This document shows positions 42,493 to 53,248 of a stretch of 64,000 nucleotides of DNA, one piece after another; position 1 is the first letter of the stretch, and the number at the start of each line of letters is the position of its first letter. Position numbers and translations under genes: made by a program. The notes beneath the pieces are model-generated. The model searched no databases, had not been told where the DNA came from, and saw only the letters and a program-made list of their open reading frames with translations. The stretch lies in NCBI RefSeq assembly GCF_032670585.1, contig NZ_JAVQHL010000002.1, positions 1,178,001-1,242,000 of the forward strand. The letters are read 5' to 3'. Origin of the DNA: Ostreiculturibacter nitratireducens. Lineage in GTDB: Bacteria > Pseudomonadota > Alphaproteobacteria > Rhodobacterales > Rhodobacteraceae.

Positions 42493-42600
42493 AACCCGCC
42501 GCGATCTCCCACTACGTACCTCGTTACTCTCATCCCCAATTGGTGCGCCACCTTGGACATAAATAGGTAAATCAAAGGATTTTTCTGGACCTAGATCGCC

Positions 42601-42648
42601 TCACAATTGTGAATTGTTGCAATTTTGGCGACTAATTATGGCATCATG
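42601..42648 (+). promoter_or_regulatory. AT-rich promoter with 12-base palindrome before thiamine pyrophosphokinase
   Basis: TCACAATTGTGA at 42601-42612 is a perfect 12-base palindrome in an unusually AT-rich 150-base gap. It overlaps a possible -35 TTGTGA (42607-42612); ACTAAT at 42631-42636 is a possible -10 at an 18-base spacing, which would start transcription at or just before the ATG at 42646, making the mRNA leaderless. This fits the missing ribosome site. The palindrome could be an operator for this gene or the divergent 922-residue gene. Confidence 0.4.
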
Positions 42649-43311
42649 CGCGCGATTGTTCACTCATCTCAAGGGGTAACGCTGATTGGCGGAGGGCGCG
42701 TCGCGCGGTCTGCGGCAGCGCAGGCCGTGGCCATCGCGCCTCGTCTCGTGGCGGCGGACGGCGGCGCGAACAGGGCCATCGCGCTGGGGCTGATTCCCGA
42801 GGCCGTGATCGGCGACCTTGATTCGATCGGCGGGGAGGCGCGTGAGAGGCTCGGAGAGGCGCGGCTTTTCCGGGTGAACGAGCAGGAAACGACCGACTTC
42901 GAGAAATCCCTCCTCCGGATCGACGCGCCCTTCGTTCTGGCGCTCGGCTTTGCGGGGCCGCGGCTCGACCACACGCTCGCGGCATGGAACACGATCGCGC
43001 GGCTTTCTGTGCCGCCCTGCCTGATCGTCGGCGAAAAGGACGTGGTCTTTGCCGCCCCGCCCCGCCGCCGCCTTGCGCTGGCGTTGAAGGCCGGCGCGCG
43101 GGTCTCGCTATTTCCGATGGCGCGCGTCGCGGGCAGGTCCACGGGCCTTCGCTGGCCCATCGCCGGGCTGTCTTTCGCGCCCGATGGGCGCGTCGGGACG
43201 TCGAACATAGCGGATGGGCCGGTCGAGGTCGAATTCGATGCGGCCGGAATGCTGGTCATCCTGCCGAGGAATTGCCTGCGCGCGGCTATCGGGGCGCTTC
43301 TAGAGGCGTGA
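42646..43311 (+). CDS. thiN: Thiamine pyrophosphokinase
   Basis: Cytoplasmic kinase of 221 residues that transfers pyrophosphate from ATP to thiamine, salvaging it to TPP. Motifs: ADGGANRAIALG, the metal/ATP loop IGDLDSIGGEAR, ETTDFEKSLL, and GFAGPRLDHTLAAWN. The C-terminal small domain has SLFPMARV and GTSNIADGPVEVEF. The ATG at 42646 is the first good start (a TTG at 42625 is in frame) and lacks a clear ribosome site. No TPP riboswitch is visible upstream. Its 3' end overlaps the convergent DMT gene by 26 bases. Confidence 0.92.
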   Translation: MRAIVHSSQGVTLIGGGRVARSAAAQAVAIAPRLVAADGGANRAIALGLIPEAVIGDLDSIGGEARERLGEARLFRVNEQETTDFEKSLLRIDAPFVLALGFAGPRLDHTLAAWNTIARLSVPPCLIVGEKDVVFAAPPRRRLALALKAGARVSLFPMARVAGRSTGLRWPIAGLSFAPDGRVGTSNIADGPVEVEFDAAGMLVILPRNCLRAAIGALLEA

Positions 43312-44215
43312 CGACCCGTGCCGCCCGCACGACCTGATGCTCGCGGTGGATGATGTAGAGGCCGGAGGCGACGATCACCGCGATGCCCGTCCAGGTCATC
43401 GCGTCCGGGAAATCGCTGAAGACGAGGTAGCCGTAGAGCGAGGCCCCGACGATCTCGAGGTAGTGGAGTGGCGCCAGCGTGGAGGAGGGCGCGAACATCA
43501 GCGCGTAGGTCATGGCCATGTGACTGATCGTGGCGGCGAGGCCGACGCAGAAGACCCAGATCCAGAAGACGCCCTGCGGAAGAACGAAGGACAGGGAGGG
43601 TTCGCCCAACGCATGGCCGACCGCGAGGAGGGGCAGGCAGAGGACGCTCGCGAAGAAAGCGGTGTGAAGCTGCATCGTCACCGGATGCATGAGCCGCGAC
43701 AGATGCCGCGTGATCAGCATGTAGAGCGCGAAGGAAAGCGCTGTTCCCAAGGGATAAAACGCGACCGGGCCGAACTCGGCGAAGGAGGGCTGGATGACGA
43801 GGAGCGACCCCGTGAACCCGACGACGGACGCGCCGAGGCGGCGCGGCCCGACCTGTTCGGACAGCACGATCTTCCCGATCAGGAGGATGATGAACGGCTC
43901 GACGAAGGCGATGGCGAGCGCGTCGGCGATCGGCATGACACGGACCGCAGCAACGAAGAAATAGGTAGACAGGATCGCGACGGCCGCGCGCGAGATCGTC
44001 AGCCAGAAGGCGCGCGGCAGGATCGCCATGGGCAGGCCCATGAACAGCACGATCGGCAGCATCAGAATGCCCTGCACGACGAAGCGGCCAAGCGTCACCA
44101 CGCCCACCGGCACTTCCTGCGCGGCGAGTTTCGAGGCGACGTCGATCAGGGGCGCGATGGCACAGAAGGCGAGCATCAGCCCGACGCCGGGAAGGATACG
44201 GTCTTCGCGGTCCAT
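43286..44215 (-). CDS. DMT superfamily (EamA) permease
   Basis: Inner-membrane protein of 309 residues with about ten helices and two EamA repeats (residues about 12-140 and 155-290), including ISRAAVAILSTYFFVAAVRVMPIADALAIAFVEPFIILLIG split by loops, and ALAPLHYLEIVGASLYGYLVF in the second repeat. EamA permeases export or import metabolites; the substrate is unknown. The ATG at 44215 was chosen because the family begins just before helix 1; the upstream frame is open but not conserved-looking. Confidence 0.9.
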   Translation of the reverse strand: MDREDRILPGVGLMLAFCAIAPLIDVASKLAAQEVPVGVVTLGRFVVQGILMLPIVLFMGLPMAILPRAFWLTISRAAVAILSTYFFVAAVRVMPIADALAIAFVEPFIILLIGKIVLSEQVGPRRLGASVVGFTGSLLVIQPSFAEFGPVAFYPLGTALSFALYMLITRHLSRLMHPVTMQLHTAFFASVLCLPLLAVGHALGEPSLSFVLPQGVFWIWVFCVGLAATISHMAMTYALMFAPSSTLAPLHYLEIVGASLYGYLVFSDFPDAMTWTGIAVIVASGLYIIHREHQVVRAARVVTPLEAPR

Positions 44216-44393
44216 GGCGATGCGGGCTACCCTGCCGCCCGCGCCGCGTCCATCCCGAAAACGACATGGGTGAAGGAGGGTTGCGGAAATGCGGCCAGTT
44301 CCGGGCCATTCCCTTCCCCTCGCCCCCGCGCCTGGGGCGCGGAGGCCGGGATTTCCGTGATCCGGGGAAAGGATCCGGACGGGGGCAAGGGCC

Positions 44394-45773
44394 TCAGCAG
44401 TTCGGAATGTTGACCGCGAGCCCGCCGAGTGAGGTTTCCTTGTACCTTTCGTGCATGTCCTGCCCGGTCTGGCGCATCGTCTCGATCGCCGCATCGAGAG
44501 GCACGAAGTGCTGACCATCGCCCCTGAGCGACAGCGAGGCGGCCGAGACGGCCTTGATCGCGCCGAGGCCGTTCCGCTCGATGCAGGGCACCTGGACGAG
44601 GCCCTTCACCGGGTCGCAGGTCATGCCGAGATGGTGTTCGAGCGCGATTTCCGCCGCGTTCTCGACCTGTTCGGGCGTTCCGCCCATGACCGCGCAGAGG
44701 CCCGCTGCAGCCATGGCCGCGGCCGATCCGACCTCTGCCTGGCAGCCGCATTCCGCGCCCGAGATCGAGGCGTTGTGCTTGATGAGCCCGCCGATGGCCG
44801 CCGCCGTGAGGAGGAACTCGCCGACCTGTGACGCGCTCGCCCCGGGAACGTGGTCGAGCCAGTACCGGATCACCGCCGGCACGACGCCCGCGGCGCCGTT
44901 CGTCGGCGCCGTCACGACTTGGCCGCCTGCCGCGTTTTCCTCGTTCACGGCCATCGCGTAGGCCGACATCCAGTCGTTGATGACATGGGGCGCCGTCAGG
45001 TTGCGTCCGCGTTCCGCCAGGAGCGCCTCGTGGATGGACTTGGCGCGCCGGCGCACCTTGAGCCCGCCGGGCAGGATGCCGTCCGTGGCGAGCCCCCTGT
45101 CCATGCAGTCGTTCATCACGGTCCAGATCCGGCTGAGACCCGACGCGATTTCCGCCTCGGAGCGGAAGACCTTTTCGTTCGCGCGCTTCATCTGGGCAAT
45201 CGTGAGGCCCGAGGCCGCCGCCATCTCCAGCATCTCGACCGCCGAACGGAACGGGTAGGGGACGGGCGAACGTTCGGACAGAACCTTGTCGTCCACCGCC
45301 GCATGCTCGGCCTCGGTCAGCACGAAGCCGCCGCCGATGGAATAGTAGGTCTCCTGCAGGATCACGTCGCCCTGCGCGTCGGTGGCCATGAGGATCATGC
45401 CGTTGGCGTGGCCGGGCAGCGAGGGCCCGAAGTCGAAGACCAGGTCGGATTCCGGGTTGAACCGCAGCGCCGGGAGGCCCGGGGGCGTGACCATCCCGGT
45501 TTCGGCGATCGACTTCAGCGTCGCTTCGGCCTTTTCCGCGTCATAGCTGTCGGGCGCGAAGCCCGCGAGGCCCAGGATCGTGGCGCGGTCGGTCGCGTGA
45601 CCCTTCCCGGTGAAGGCAAGAGAGCCGTGGAGTGATGCGCGTAGCCCCACGGGGTGGAAAGGCGATGCCTTGAGCGTTTCGAGGAAACGCGCACCGGCAA
45701 CCATGGGCCCCATCGTGTGGGAGGAGGAGGGGCCAATCCCCACCTTGAACATGTCGAAGACGGAAAGGAACAT
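44394..45773 (-). CDS. sdaA: L-serine dehydratase, iron-sulfur type
   Basis: Single-chain L-serine ammonia-lyase of 459 residues that converts serine to pyruvate and ammonia. The beta domain opens SVFDMFKVGIGPSSSHTMGPM; the alpha domain has the [4Fe-4S] cysteines in SGAECGCQAEVG and GMTCDPVKG and the substrate segment APTNGAAGVVPAV. The ending CIERNGLGAIKAVSAASLSL and GGLAVNIPNC is family-typical. The ATG at 45773 was chosen over an upstream frame. A GST gene ends 10 bases upstream. Confidence 0.96.
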   Translation of the reverse strand: MFLSVFDMFKVGIGPSSSHTMGPMVAGARFLETLKASPFHPVGLRASLHGSLAFTGKGHATDRATILGLAGFAPDSYDAEKAEATLKSIAETGMVTPPGLPALRFNPESDLVFDFGPSLPGHANGMILMATDAQGDVILQETYYSIGGGFVLTEAEHAAVDDKVLSERSPVPYPFRSAVEMLEMAAASGLTIAQMKRANEKVFRSEAEIASGLSRIWTVMNDCMDRGLATDGILPGGLKVRRRAKSIHEALLAERGRNLTAPHVINDWMSAYAMAVNEENAAGGQVVTAPTNGAAGVVPAVIRYWLDHVPGASASQVGEFLLTAAAIGGLIKHNASISGAECGCQAEVGSAAAMAAAGLCAVMGGTPEQVENAAEIALEHHLGMTCDPVKGLVQVPCIERNGLGAIKAVSAASLSLRGDGQHFVPLDAAIETMRQTGQDMHERYKETSLGGLAVNIPNC

Positions 45774-45783
45774 CTTGGGTCCT

Positions 45784-46476
45784 TCAGGTCGCGCTGCCCT
45801 CGGGCGGGCAGGCATGGGAGGGTTTCGTGAAAATGGTCGTGCCGAGGCCTTCCGCAAGCGCTGCGGCCCCTGCGGCCGGGCGGCTTTCCATGGCGGCGGC
45901 CACCGCCTCGAGCGCGGGGTAGGCAGAGAGGTCGAACCAGTCCGCGCGGCCCTTCGGGAAGAGAGCCAGCCAGCGCAGCAGGCAGCTTATGTAGTGTGTA
46001 AGGATCGATGGCGCATCGGGGCGGAACCAGGCCGGGCTTGTGGAGGCCATCGCCTCGACAAGTCCGAGGTGGCAGACGATCCGGTCCTGCGTGGCGACCG
46101 CGAAGGCCGTGACGCATTCGGGAGCGCCGGCATGGCGGTCGGGATAGAAGTGCAGGCGGATGTCGGCGTGCAGCGTGTTCGATGTGAAGAAGAGCCACTT
46201 CAGAAAAGCCGCCCGGTCAGGCGAACCCGGCTGCGGCGCGAGTGCGCCGTGGCGTTCGGAGAGCCAGAGCAGGATAGCGCCGGTTTCGGAGATCGGCCCG
46301 TCGGTCGTCTCGATCACCGGGATCAGCCCGGTCGGGCTGAGGCGGCGGTATTCGGCGCTGTCCTGCTGGCGGATACGGCGGTCAACGAGCTTCGTCTCGT
46401 ACGGTTGGCCGAGCTCCTCGAGCGCCAGCCGCACGATCAGCGAGGCATTGTCTGGTGCGTAGTGGAGGACGTACAT
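45784..46476 (-). CDS. Glutathione S-transferase family protein
   Basis: Soluble protein of 230 residues. The thioredoxin-like N-terminal domain (residues 1-80) has MYVLHYAPDNASLIVRLALEELG, LSPTGLIPVIE and the glutathione-contact SETGAILLWLSE. The helical C-terminal domain ends YPALEAVAAAMESRPA. It lies upstream of sdaA in the same direction. Catalysis could use the Asn/Ser at residues 10-12 rather than a Tyr; substrate unknown. Confidence 0.92.
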   Translation of the reverse strand: MYVLHYAPDNASLIVRLALEELGQPYETKLVDRRIRQQDSAEYRRLSPTGLIPVIETTDGPISETGAILLWLSERHGALAPQPGSPDRAAFLKWLFFTSNTLHADIRLHFYPDRHAGAPECVTAFAVATQDRIVCHLGLVEAMASTSPAWFRPDAPSILTHYISCLLRWLALFPKGRADWFDLSAYPALEAVAAAMESRPAAGAAALAEGLGTTIFTKPSHACPPEGSAT

Positions 46477-46576
46477 CGCTGGCGCTCCGCGGTTTCGGGC
46501 ACTTATCTTCCGGCGGCAAGTCACGGGCGAGGCGGAAAGCGACGCTTTGCCGCGCAAACCGTCCGTGCCGCGCCGG

Positions 46577-47035
46577 TCAGGTGATCCGGCGCTCCAATTC
46601 CCGAGGGTCCACGTCGCCGGGGTCCCAGAACTCCGCGGCGCCCTCCGGCAGTCGCGCGAGAAGCCGGTCGAGGTCCGCCTGGTGCATGTGCCGCCGAAGC
46701 GCGCGGGCGACCGCCTCGATCGCGTGATCGGGCGTCAGGTTGTGGTGAGGCCGGACGGCCTGCGCCTCCCGTGTCAGGGCCTCGCGAGGGGCAAAGGGCA
46801 GGGGAGGCGCGGAGATGTCCCAGTCCTGCACGAAGATCGCGCGCGGAACGGCCGGCAGGAGGTTCGCGAAGGCGATGGCCTGTTCGGGCGTCAGGCGCCG
46901 CCGGAACACCCGGAAAACGGCGTCGACCGCGGTGTAGGCCGCGTTGTCGCTTTCGAGCCCGAGAAACTCCTTCGCGTCGGCGAGGAATGCCTGCCAGTCC
47001 TTCGTGGCGTGGCGGTAGGCCCAGGGCATTGGCAT
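46577..47035 (-). CDS. DUF2267 family protein
   Basis: Soluble helical protein of 152 residues. It shows AAYTAVDAVFRVFRRRLTPEQAIAFANLLPAVPRAIFVQDWD in pieces, the hallmark of DUF2267, followed by a second repeat-like helix set (HAIEAVARALRRHMHQADLDRLLARLPEGAAEFWDPG). Two nearby in-frame ATGs (47035 and 47029) are possible. No function is established for the family, which in some genomes accompanies stress genes. Confidence 0.85.
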   Translation of the reverse strand: MPMPWAYRHATKDWQAFLADAKEFLGLESDNAAYTAVDAVFRVFRRRLTPEQAIAFANLLPAVPRAIFVQDWDISAPPLPFAPREALTREAQAVRPHHNLTPDHAIEAVARALRRHMHQADLDRLLARLPEGAAEFWDPGDVDPRELERRIT

Positions 47036-47202
47036 CGGGGCGGCTCCGGTCGTGAACGGAGCCAGACTAGCACGCTGGCGGGCCCTGTTCACCGGCCGCG
47101 GCAGTCTGCCTCCGGTCGCCGTGCTCCGCGGGGGCGATTGCCCCTCGCACCGTCGCGCCATCTTGCCTATAACCCGTGGCGAGCCAGCGAAGGAGCCCCG
47201 CC

Positions 47203-47991
47203 ATGACCCGTGAACTCTCCCCCGTCGAAACCGCCAAGGCAGCCGCAGGGAGGCGCTCGGTCGACTTCATCGAGGACGGCATGCGCGTCGGGCTCGGCAC
47301 CGGCTCGACGGCCGCATTCATGGTTCGTGCGCTGGGCGAAAGGGTGCGCAAGGAAGGCCTGAACATCACCGGCGTGCCGACCTCCAGCCAGACCGCGGAG
47401 CTCGCACGGCAGGAGGGTATCCGCGTCGTGGCACTGGACGAGGCGAAATGGCTCGACCTCACGATCGACGGGGCCGACGAATTCGACGGCGACCTGAACC
47501 TCATCAAGGGCGGCGGGGGCGCGCTTCTTCAGGAAAAGATCGTGGCCACGGCCTCGGACCGCATGATCGTCATCGCCGACCTCGCCAAGGAAGTCGCCTG
47601 CCTTGGCGCCTTCCCGCTGCCGATCGAGGTCGTGCCCTTCGGCTGGAAGACCACGAAGCTCCTCGTGGAAGAGGCTCTCGACCCCCTCGACGTGCTCGGC
47701 CGCGAGGTCACGCTCCGGATGAGCGGGGACCGCGCCTTCATCACCGACAACGGCAACCACATCCTCGACCTCCATCTCGGCCGCATCGCGGATGCCCGCC
47801 AGCTTGGCCACATGCTGAACCAGATCCCCGGCGTTGTGGAGAACGGGCTCTTCATCGACATCTGTGACATGGTCGTCATCGGCCACGGCGACGGGCGGGT
47901 CGAAGTGCGCGACTACAGCACCGGCGACGTGGAGAAGGGCCGGATCGACTTCCCCGAGCCCGACAACATCTTCACCGATATCGGGAGCTGA
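47203..47991 (+). CDS. rpiA: Ribose-5-phosphate isomerase A
   Basis: Interconverts ribose-5-phosphate and ribulose-5-phosphate in the pentose phosphate pathway. The 262-residue protein has VGLGTGSTAAFMVRAL, the catalytic region TIDGADEFDGDLNLIKGGGGALLQEKIVA, and TDNGNHILDLHLG. The ATG at 47203 has GAAGGAG upstream; a further in-frame codon at 47176 is unlikely. gor follows after four bases, linking the pathway that makes NADPH to the enzyme that uses it for glutathione. Confidence 0.97.
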   Translation: MTRELSPVETAKAAAGRRSVDFIEDGMRVGLGTGSTAAFMVRALGERVRKEGLNITGVPTSSQTAELARQEGIRVVALDEAKWLDLTIDGADEFDGDLNLIKGGGGALLQEKIVATASDRMIVIADLAKEVACLGAFPLPIEVVPFGWKTTKLLVEEALDPLDVLGREVTLRMSGDRAFITDNGNHILDLHLGRIADARQLGHMLNQIPGVVENGLFIDICDMVVIGHGDGRVEVRDYSTGDVEKGRIDFPEPDNIFTDIGS

Positions 47992-47995
47992 AGTG

Positions 47996-49351
47996 GTGTT
48001 CGACTATGACCTCTTCGTGATCGGCGGGGGGTCCGGCGGCGTCCGTGCCGCGCGGATCGCCGCTGGGGAACATGGCGCGCGCGTCGGCCTGGCCGAAGAG
48101 GACAGGATGGGCGGCACCTGCGTCATCCGCGGCTGCGTGCCGAAGAAGCTCATGGTCTTCGCATCCGGATACCGCGCGCAGATGGACGACGCTCGCGTCT
48201 ATGGTTGGGACGTGGCGGAAAAGGGCTTCGACTGGTCGACCTTCCGCCCCAGACTCGACGCCGAGCTCGACCGGCTCGAAGCGGCCTACCGCCGCGGCCT
48301 CGAGAATGCCGGTGTAACGGTTCACGACGCCCGGGCCGTCCTCGAGGATGCCCACACCGTCCGCCTCTCGACCGGCGAGACGTTCCGCGCACGCCATATC
48401 CTGATCGCCACCGGCGGCCGGCCCTTCCTTCCCCCGATCGCGGAGGAGGCGGGCGCCATGACCTCCAACGACGTCTTCAAGCTCGACGCGCTGCCGAAGT
48501 CGATCCTCGTCGTCGGCGGCGGGTTCATCGCCTGCGAATTCGCCTGCATCCTGAACGGGCTGGGCGTCGAGGTGACGCAGTACTACCGGGGCGCCCAGAT
48601 CCTGCGCGGCTTCGACGACGAGGCGCGCGGCCACGTGGCCGAACTGATCCGCGAGGGCGGAGTGAATCTTCATGTCGGCACCGACGTGCTGGAGATGAAG
48701 CCGGTCGATGGCGGAACCTGGGTCAAGTCCACCGACGGACGCGAGAAGGTCTACGAGAAGGTCCTGTTCGCCACGGGCCGGGTGCCCAACACCGAGGGCC
48801 TCGGGCTCGAGGAGCTTGGCGTCGAACTCGGGCGACGCGGCGAGATCGTGGTGGACGAATGGAGCCAGACGGCCGTTCCCTCGGTCTACGCGGTGGGCGA
48901 CGTTACCGACCGGGTGAACCTGACCCCCGTCGCGATCCGCGAGGGCCATGCCTTCGCCGACACTGTCTTCGGATCGAAGCCGACGAAGGCCGAACACGAC
49001 CTCGTCGCCTCCGCCGTGTTCACGCAGCCGGAACTCGGAAGCGTGGGCATGACCGAGGAGGAGGCGCGCGACGAACGACCGATCGAGGTCTACTCGACGT
49101 CGTTCCGCCCGATGCAGACGCTCTTCGCCGGTCGTCCCGACCGGGTGATGATGAAGCTCATCGTCTGCGCGGAGACGCGGAAGGTGCTCGGCTGCCACAT
49201 CGTCGCGCCCCAGGCGGGCGAGATGATACAGCTTGCCGCGGTTGCGATCCGCATGGGGGCGACGAAGGAGGATTTCGACCGCACGGTGGCGGTACACCCC
49301 ACGATGGCGGAGGAATTGGTGACGATGCGGAAACCGGTCCGAACGGCTTGA
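47996..49351 (+). CDS. gor: Glutathione reductase
   Basis: FAD- and NADPH-dependent disulfide reductase of 451 residues that keeps glutathione reduced. The FAD fingerprint is FVIGGGSGGVRAARIAA, the redox pair C42/C47 lies in GGTCVIRGCVPKK, the NADP domain has ILVVGGGFIACEFACILNGLG, VYAVGDVT marks the second FAD segment, and the active-site His is in AVHPTMAEEL. The start is the GTG at 47996 (homologues begin MFDYDLF) after a GGGAG; a GTG three bases earlier is also possible. Confidence 0.95.
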   Translation: MFDYDLFVIGGGSGGVRAARIAAGEHGARVGLAEEDRMGGTCVIRGCVPKKLMVFASGYRAQMDDARVYGWDVAEKGFDWSTFRPRLDAELDRLEAAYRRGLENAGVTVHDARAVLEDAHTVRLSTGETFRARHILIATGGRPFLPPIAEEAGAMTSNDVFKLDALPKSILVVGGGFIACEFACILNGLGVEVTQYYRGAQILRGFDDEARGHVAELIREGGVNLHVGTDVLEMKPVDGGTWVKSTDGREKVYEKVLFATGRVPNTEGLGLEELGVELGRRGEIVVDEWSQTAVPSVYAVGDVTDRVNLTPVAIREGHAFADTVFGSKPTKAEHDLVASAVFTQPELGSVGMTEEEARDERPIEVYSTSFRPMQTLFAGRPDRVMMKLIVCAETRKVLGCHIVAPQAGEMIQLAAVAIRMGATKEDFDRTVAVHPTMAEELVTMRKPVRTA

Positions 49352-49419
49352 TTTCTGCTCGACAATGCCCAATTGGCAGAAAAGACCCGTGAAATTCAAC
49401 GGCAAGGATAGGACGCGCA

Positions 49420-50559
49420 ATGGCAGGCAATCGTGGCCCCTGGGGGGGTGGCAACGGCGGGGATGACGGCGACGACCGGCAGGAGCCGGGACGTGGCGGA
49501 CGGCGCCCGGGCGAAGGGCCGCAGATTCCTGAGATCGAAGAGATCGTGAAGAAGGGGCAGGAGCAGCTGCGCGTGCTCATGGGCGGGCGCGGCCCGCGCG
49601 GGCCTGGCGGCGGCGGCGGTGGTCCCGGCGGTCCGGCCTTCACCCGCGGCACGATCGGCCTTGGCGTCCTCGCCGCGATCGGCCTCTGGGCGTTCGCCAG
49701 CTTCTACACCGTCCGGCCCGAAGAACAGTCGGTCGAGCTTTTCCTGGGTGAGTTCCATGCCGTCGGTCATCCGGGCCTGAACTTCGCTCCCTGGCCAGTG
49801 ATCACCGCCGAGGTGATCGCCGTCACGCCGGAACGCATCGAGGATATCGGCGTGGGCCGCGGTGGCGGGGATGCGGGCCTGATGCTGACCGGCGACGAGA
49901 ACATCGTCGACATCGACTTCCAGGTCGTCTGGAACATCACCGACGCGCAGAAATACCTCTTCAACCTGCGCGACCCGCAGACCACGATCCGCGCCGTGTC
50001 CGAATCCGCGATGCGCGAGATCATCGCCCAATCGCAGCTCGCCCCGATCCTTAACCGGGACCGCGGCCCCATCGCCGAGCGGCTCAAGGACCTGATCCAG
50101 ACCACGCTCGACAGCTACGACAGCGGCATGAACGTCGTGCGGGTTAACTTCGACCGTGCCGACCCGCCGCGCGAGGTGATCGACGCCTTCCGCGAAGTGC
50201 AGGCGGCCGAACAGGAACGCGACCGGCTGGAGAAAGAGGCAGACGCCTACGCCAACCGCGTCCTCGCCGGTGCGCGCGGTGAGGCGGCGCAGGTGCTCGA
50301 AGAGGCCGAAGCCTACCGTGCCCAGGTCGTGAACGAGGCAGAGGGTGAGGCCAGCCGCTTCACTGCCGTTCTCGCAGAGTACCAGAAGGCACCGGAAGTG
50401 ACGCGCAAACGCCTTTACCTCGAGACGATGGAAGAGGTGATGTCCCGCGTGAACAAGGTCATCCTCGACGAGAAGCCTGGCACGCAGGGCGTCGTGCCCT
50501 ACCTGCCCTTGACCGAACTCGGCCGCCGGCCGGCCACGACGACCGGAGACAGCAACTGA
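49420..50559 (+). CDS. hflK: FtsH protease modulator HflK
   Basis: Membrane-anchored SPFH/prohibitin protein of 379 residues that forms a cage with HflC around FtsH. Residues 1-75 are cytosolic and Gly/Pro-rich (GGRGPRGPGGGGGGPGG), one helix follows (about 77-96), then the SPFH domain starting YTVRPEEQSVELFLGEF with IDFQVVWNITDAQKYLF and NFDRADPPREVIDAFREVQAAEQERDR in pieces. A long coiled-coil precedes the C-terminus. It shares one base with hflC (TGATG). Confidence 0.97.
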   Translation: MAGNRGPWGGGNGGDDGDDRQEPGRGGRRPGEGPQIPEIEEIVKKGQEQLRVLMGGRGPRGPGGGGGGPGGPAFTRGTIGLGVLAAIGLWAFASFYTVRPEEQSVELFLGEFHAVGHPGLNFAPWPVITAEVIAVTPERIEDIGVGRGGGDAGLMLTGDENIVDIDFQVVWNITDAQKYLFNLRDPQTTIRAVSESAMREIIAQSQLAPILNRDRGPIAERLKDLIQTTLDSYDSGMNVVRVNFDRADPPREVIDAFREVQAAEQERDRLEKEADAYANRVLAGARGEAAQVLEEAEAYRAQVVNEAEGEASRFTAVLAEYQKAPEVTRKRLYLETMEEVMSRVNKVILDEKPGTQGVVPYLPLTELGRRPATTTGDSN

Positions 50560-51449
50560 TGAAACGCGCAACGCTTCTTCTCCCCATCGCGGCCATCGCG
50601 GCAGCGCTCGCTCTCTCGTCGATCTTCATCGTGGACGAACGCGAGAAGGCGCTGGTGCTGCAGTTCGGCCAGATCAAGACCATCAAGGAAGACCCCGGTC
50701 TCGCCTTCAAGATCCCGCTGATCCAGGAGGTTGTCCGCTACGACGACCGGATCCTGTCGCGCGACATCGACCCGATCGAGGTGACGCCCCTCGACGACCG
50801 CCGGCTCGTCGTGGACGCCTTCGCGCGCTACCGGATCGTCGACGTCGAGCGCTTCCGCCAGGCCGTCGGTGCCGGCGGCGTGCCCTTCGCCGAAAGCCGG
50901 ATCGACACGATCCTGCGCGCGCAGATGCGCGAGGTCCTCGGTTCCGTCACCTCGTCCGAGATCCTCTCGGCCGACCGCGCGGCGCTTACGCTGCGCATCC
51001 GCGATGCCGCCCGGCGCGAGGCTTCCTCGCTGGGCGTGGAGATCATCGACGTGCGCCTGAAGCGGTCGGACCTGCCGGAGCAGAACCTCGACGCGACCTT
51101 CGCCCGGATGCGCGCCGAACGGGAACGCGAGGCCGCCGACGAGGTCGCACGCGGTAACGAAGCCGCGCAACGCGTCCGCGCCCAGGCTGACCGCACGCAG
51201 GTTGAGATCGTTTCCGACGCAAACCGCCAGGCCGAGATAACCCGAGGCGAGGCCGACGCCCGCCGCAACGCAATCTTCGCCGACGCATTCGGTGCGGACC
51301 CGGAGTTCTTCGAGTTCTACCGCTCGCTCGCGGCCTATCGCGCCTCGCTCCTCGGCGAGAACTCGACCTTCGTCATGGCGCCCGACAGCGAGTTCTTCGA
51401 CTACCTGAAGTCCGACCGACCGGCGGCGCAGACGCCCGCCACGGAGTGA
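50559..51449 (+). CDS. hflC: FtsH protease modulator HflC
   Basis: Partner SPFH protein of 296 residues. An N-terminal membrane anchor (residues about 5-24) is followed by IFIVDEREKALVLQFGQIK, PFIxE-like segments and the SPFH core with IDVRLKRSDLPEQNL and ARMRAERERE, then a coiled-coil stretch rich in Ala/Glu/Arg. Translationally coupled to hflK. The complex limits FtsH degradation of membrane proteins and lies upstream of degP, giving an envelope quality-control operon. Confidence 0.97.
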   Translation: MKRATLLLPIAAIAAALALSSIFIVDEREKALVLQFGQIKTIKEDPGLAFKIPLIQEVVRYDDRILSRDIDPIEVTPLDDRRLVVDAFARYRIVDVERFRQAVGAGGVPFAESRIDTILRAQMREVLGSVTSSEILSADRAALTLRIRDAARREASSLGVEIIDVRLKRSDLPEQNLDATFARMRAEREREAADEVARGNEAAQRVRAQADRTQVEIVSDANRQAEITRGEADARRNAIFADAFGADPEFFEFYRSLAAYRASLLGENSTFVMAPDSEFFDYLKSDRPAAQTPATE

Positions 51450-51456
51450 CGCGCCC

Positions 51457-51651
51457 TTGGCGACGATCCTCCTTGGCCTCGGTATGGTCCTGACGATGGA
51501 GGGGCTGGTGCTTGCGCTGGCCCCTTCGCGCATCGAGGACATCCTCGAGTTCATCCGCAGCCTGCCCTTGGAAACCCGCCGAGCGCTCGGCCTCGCCGCG
51601 ATGGCTTTCGGCGTTCTCCTCATCTGGCTTGCGGAAACATTCGCGGGCTGA
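51457..51651 (+). CDS. DUF2065 small membrane protein
   Basis: Protein of 64 residues starting at a TTG seven bases after hflC. Two hydrophobic helices (residues about 2-22 and 43-61) flank the conserved amphipathic segment APSRIEDILEFIRSLPLETRR. DUF2065 proteins are regularly found between hflC and degP in alphaproteobacteria, which suggests a role in the same envelope-proteostasis module, possibly as an accessory subunit. No biochemical role is known. Confidence 0.9.
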   Translation: MATILLGLGMVLTMEGLVLALAPSRIEDILEFIRSLPLETRRALGLAAMAFGVLLIWLAETFAG

Positions 51652-51790
51652 GAGACTCCCTGACGAAACATCACATCCTTTTGAGCCGATGCGACAGGCT
51701 TTGAATTGCCGAAGCATTGTGCCTAGCTCGACATATAGCGGCGGTCCCGTGCACCCCGCGCGGCCCCCGACAGGATCAAGGAGAAGGATT

Positions 51791-53248
<1,458 letters not shown>

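Noticed and set aside
49352..49382. Inverted repeat TTTCTGC/GCAGAAA between gor and hflK
   Set aside because: Bulged and weak with no T-run at the right place; insufficient to call a terminator or operator.
47972..49420. 482-codon frame opposite gor
   Set aside because: Antisense of glutathione reductase with its redox-active cysteines; no independent evidence.
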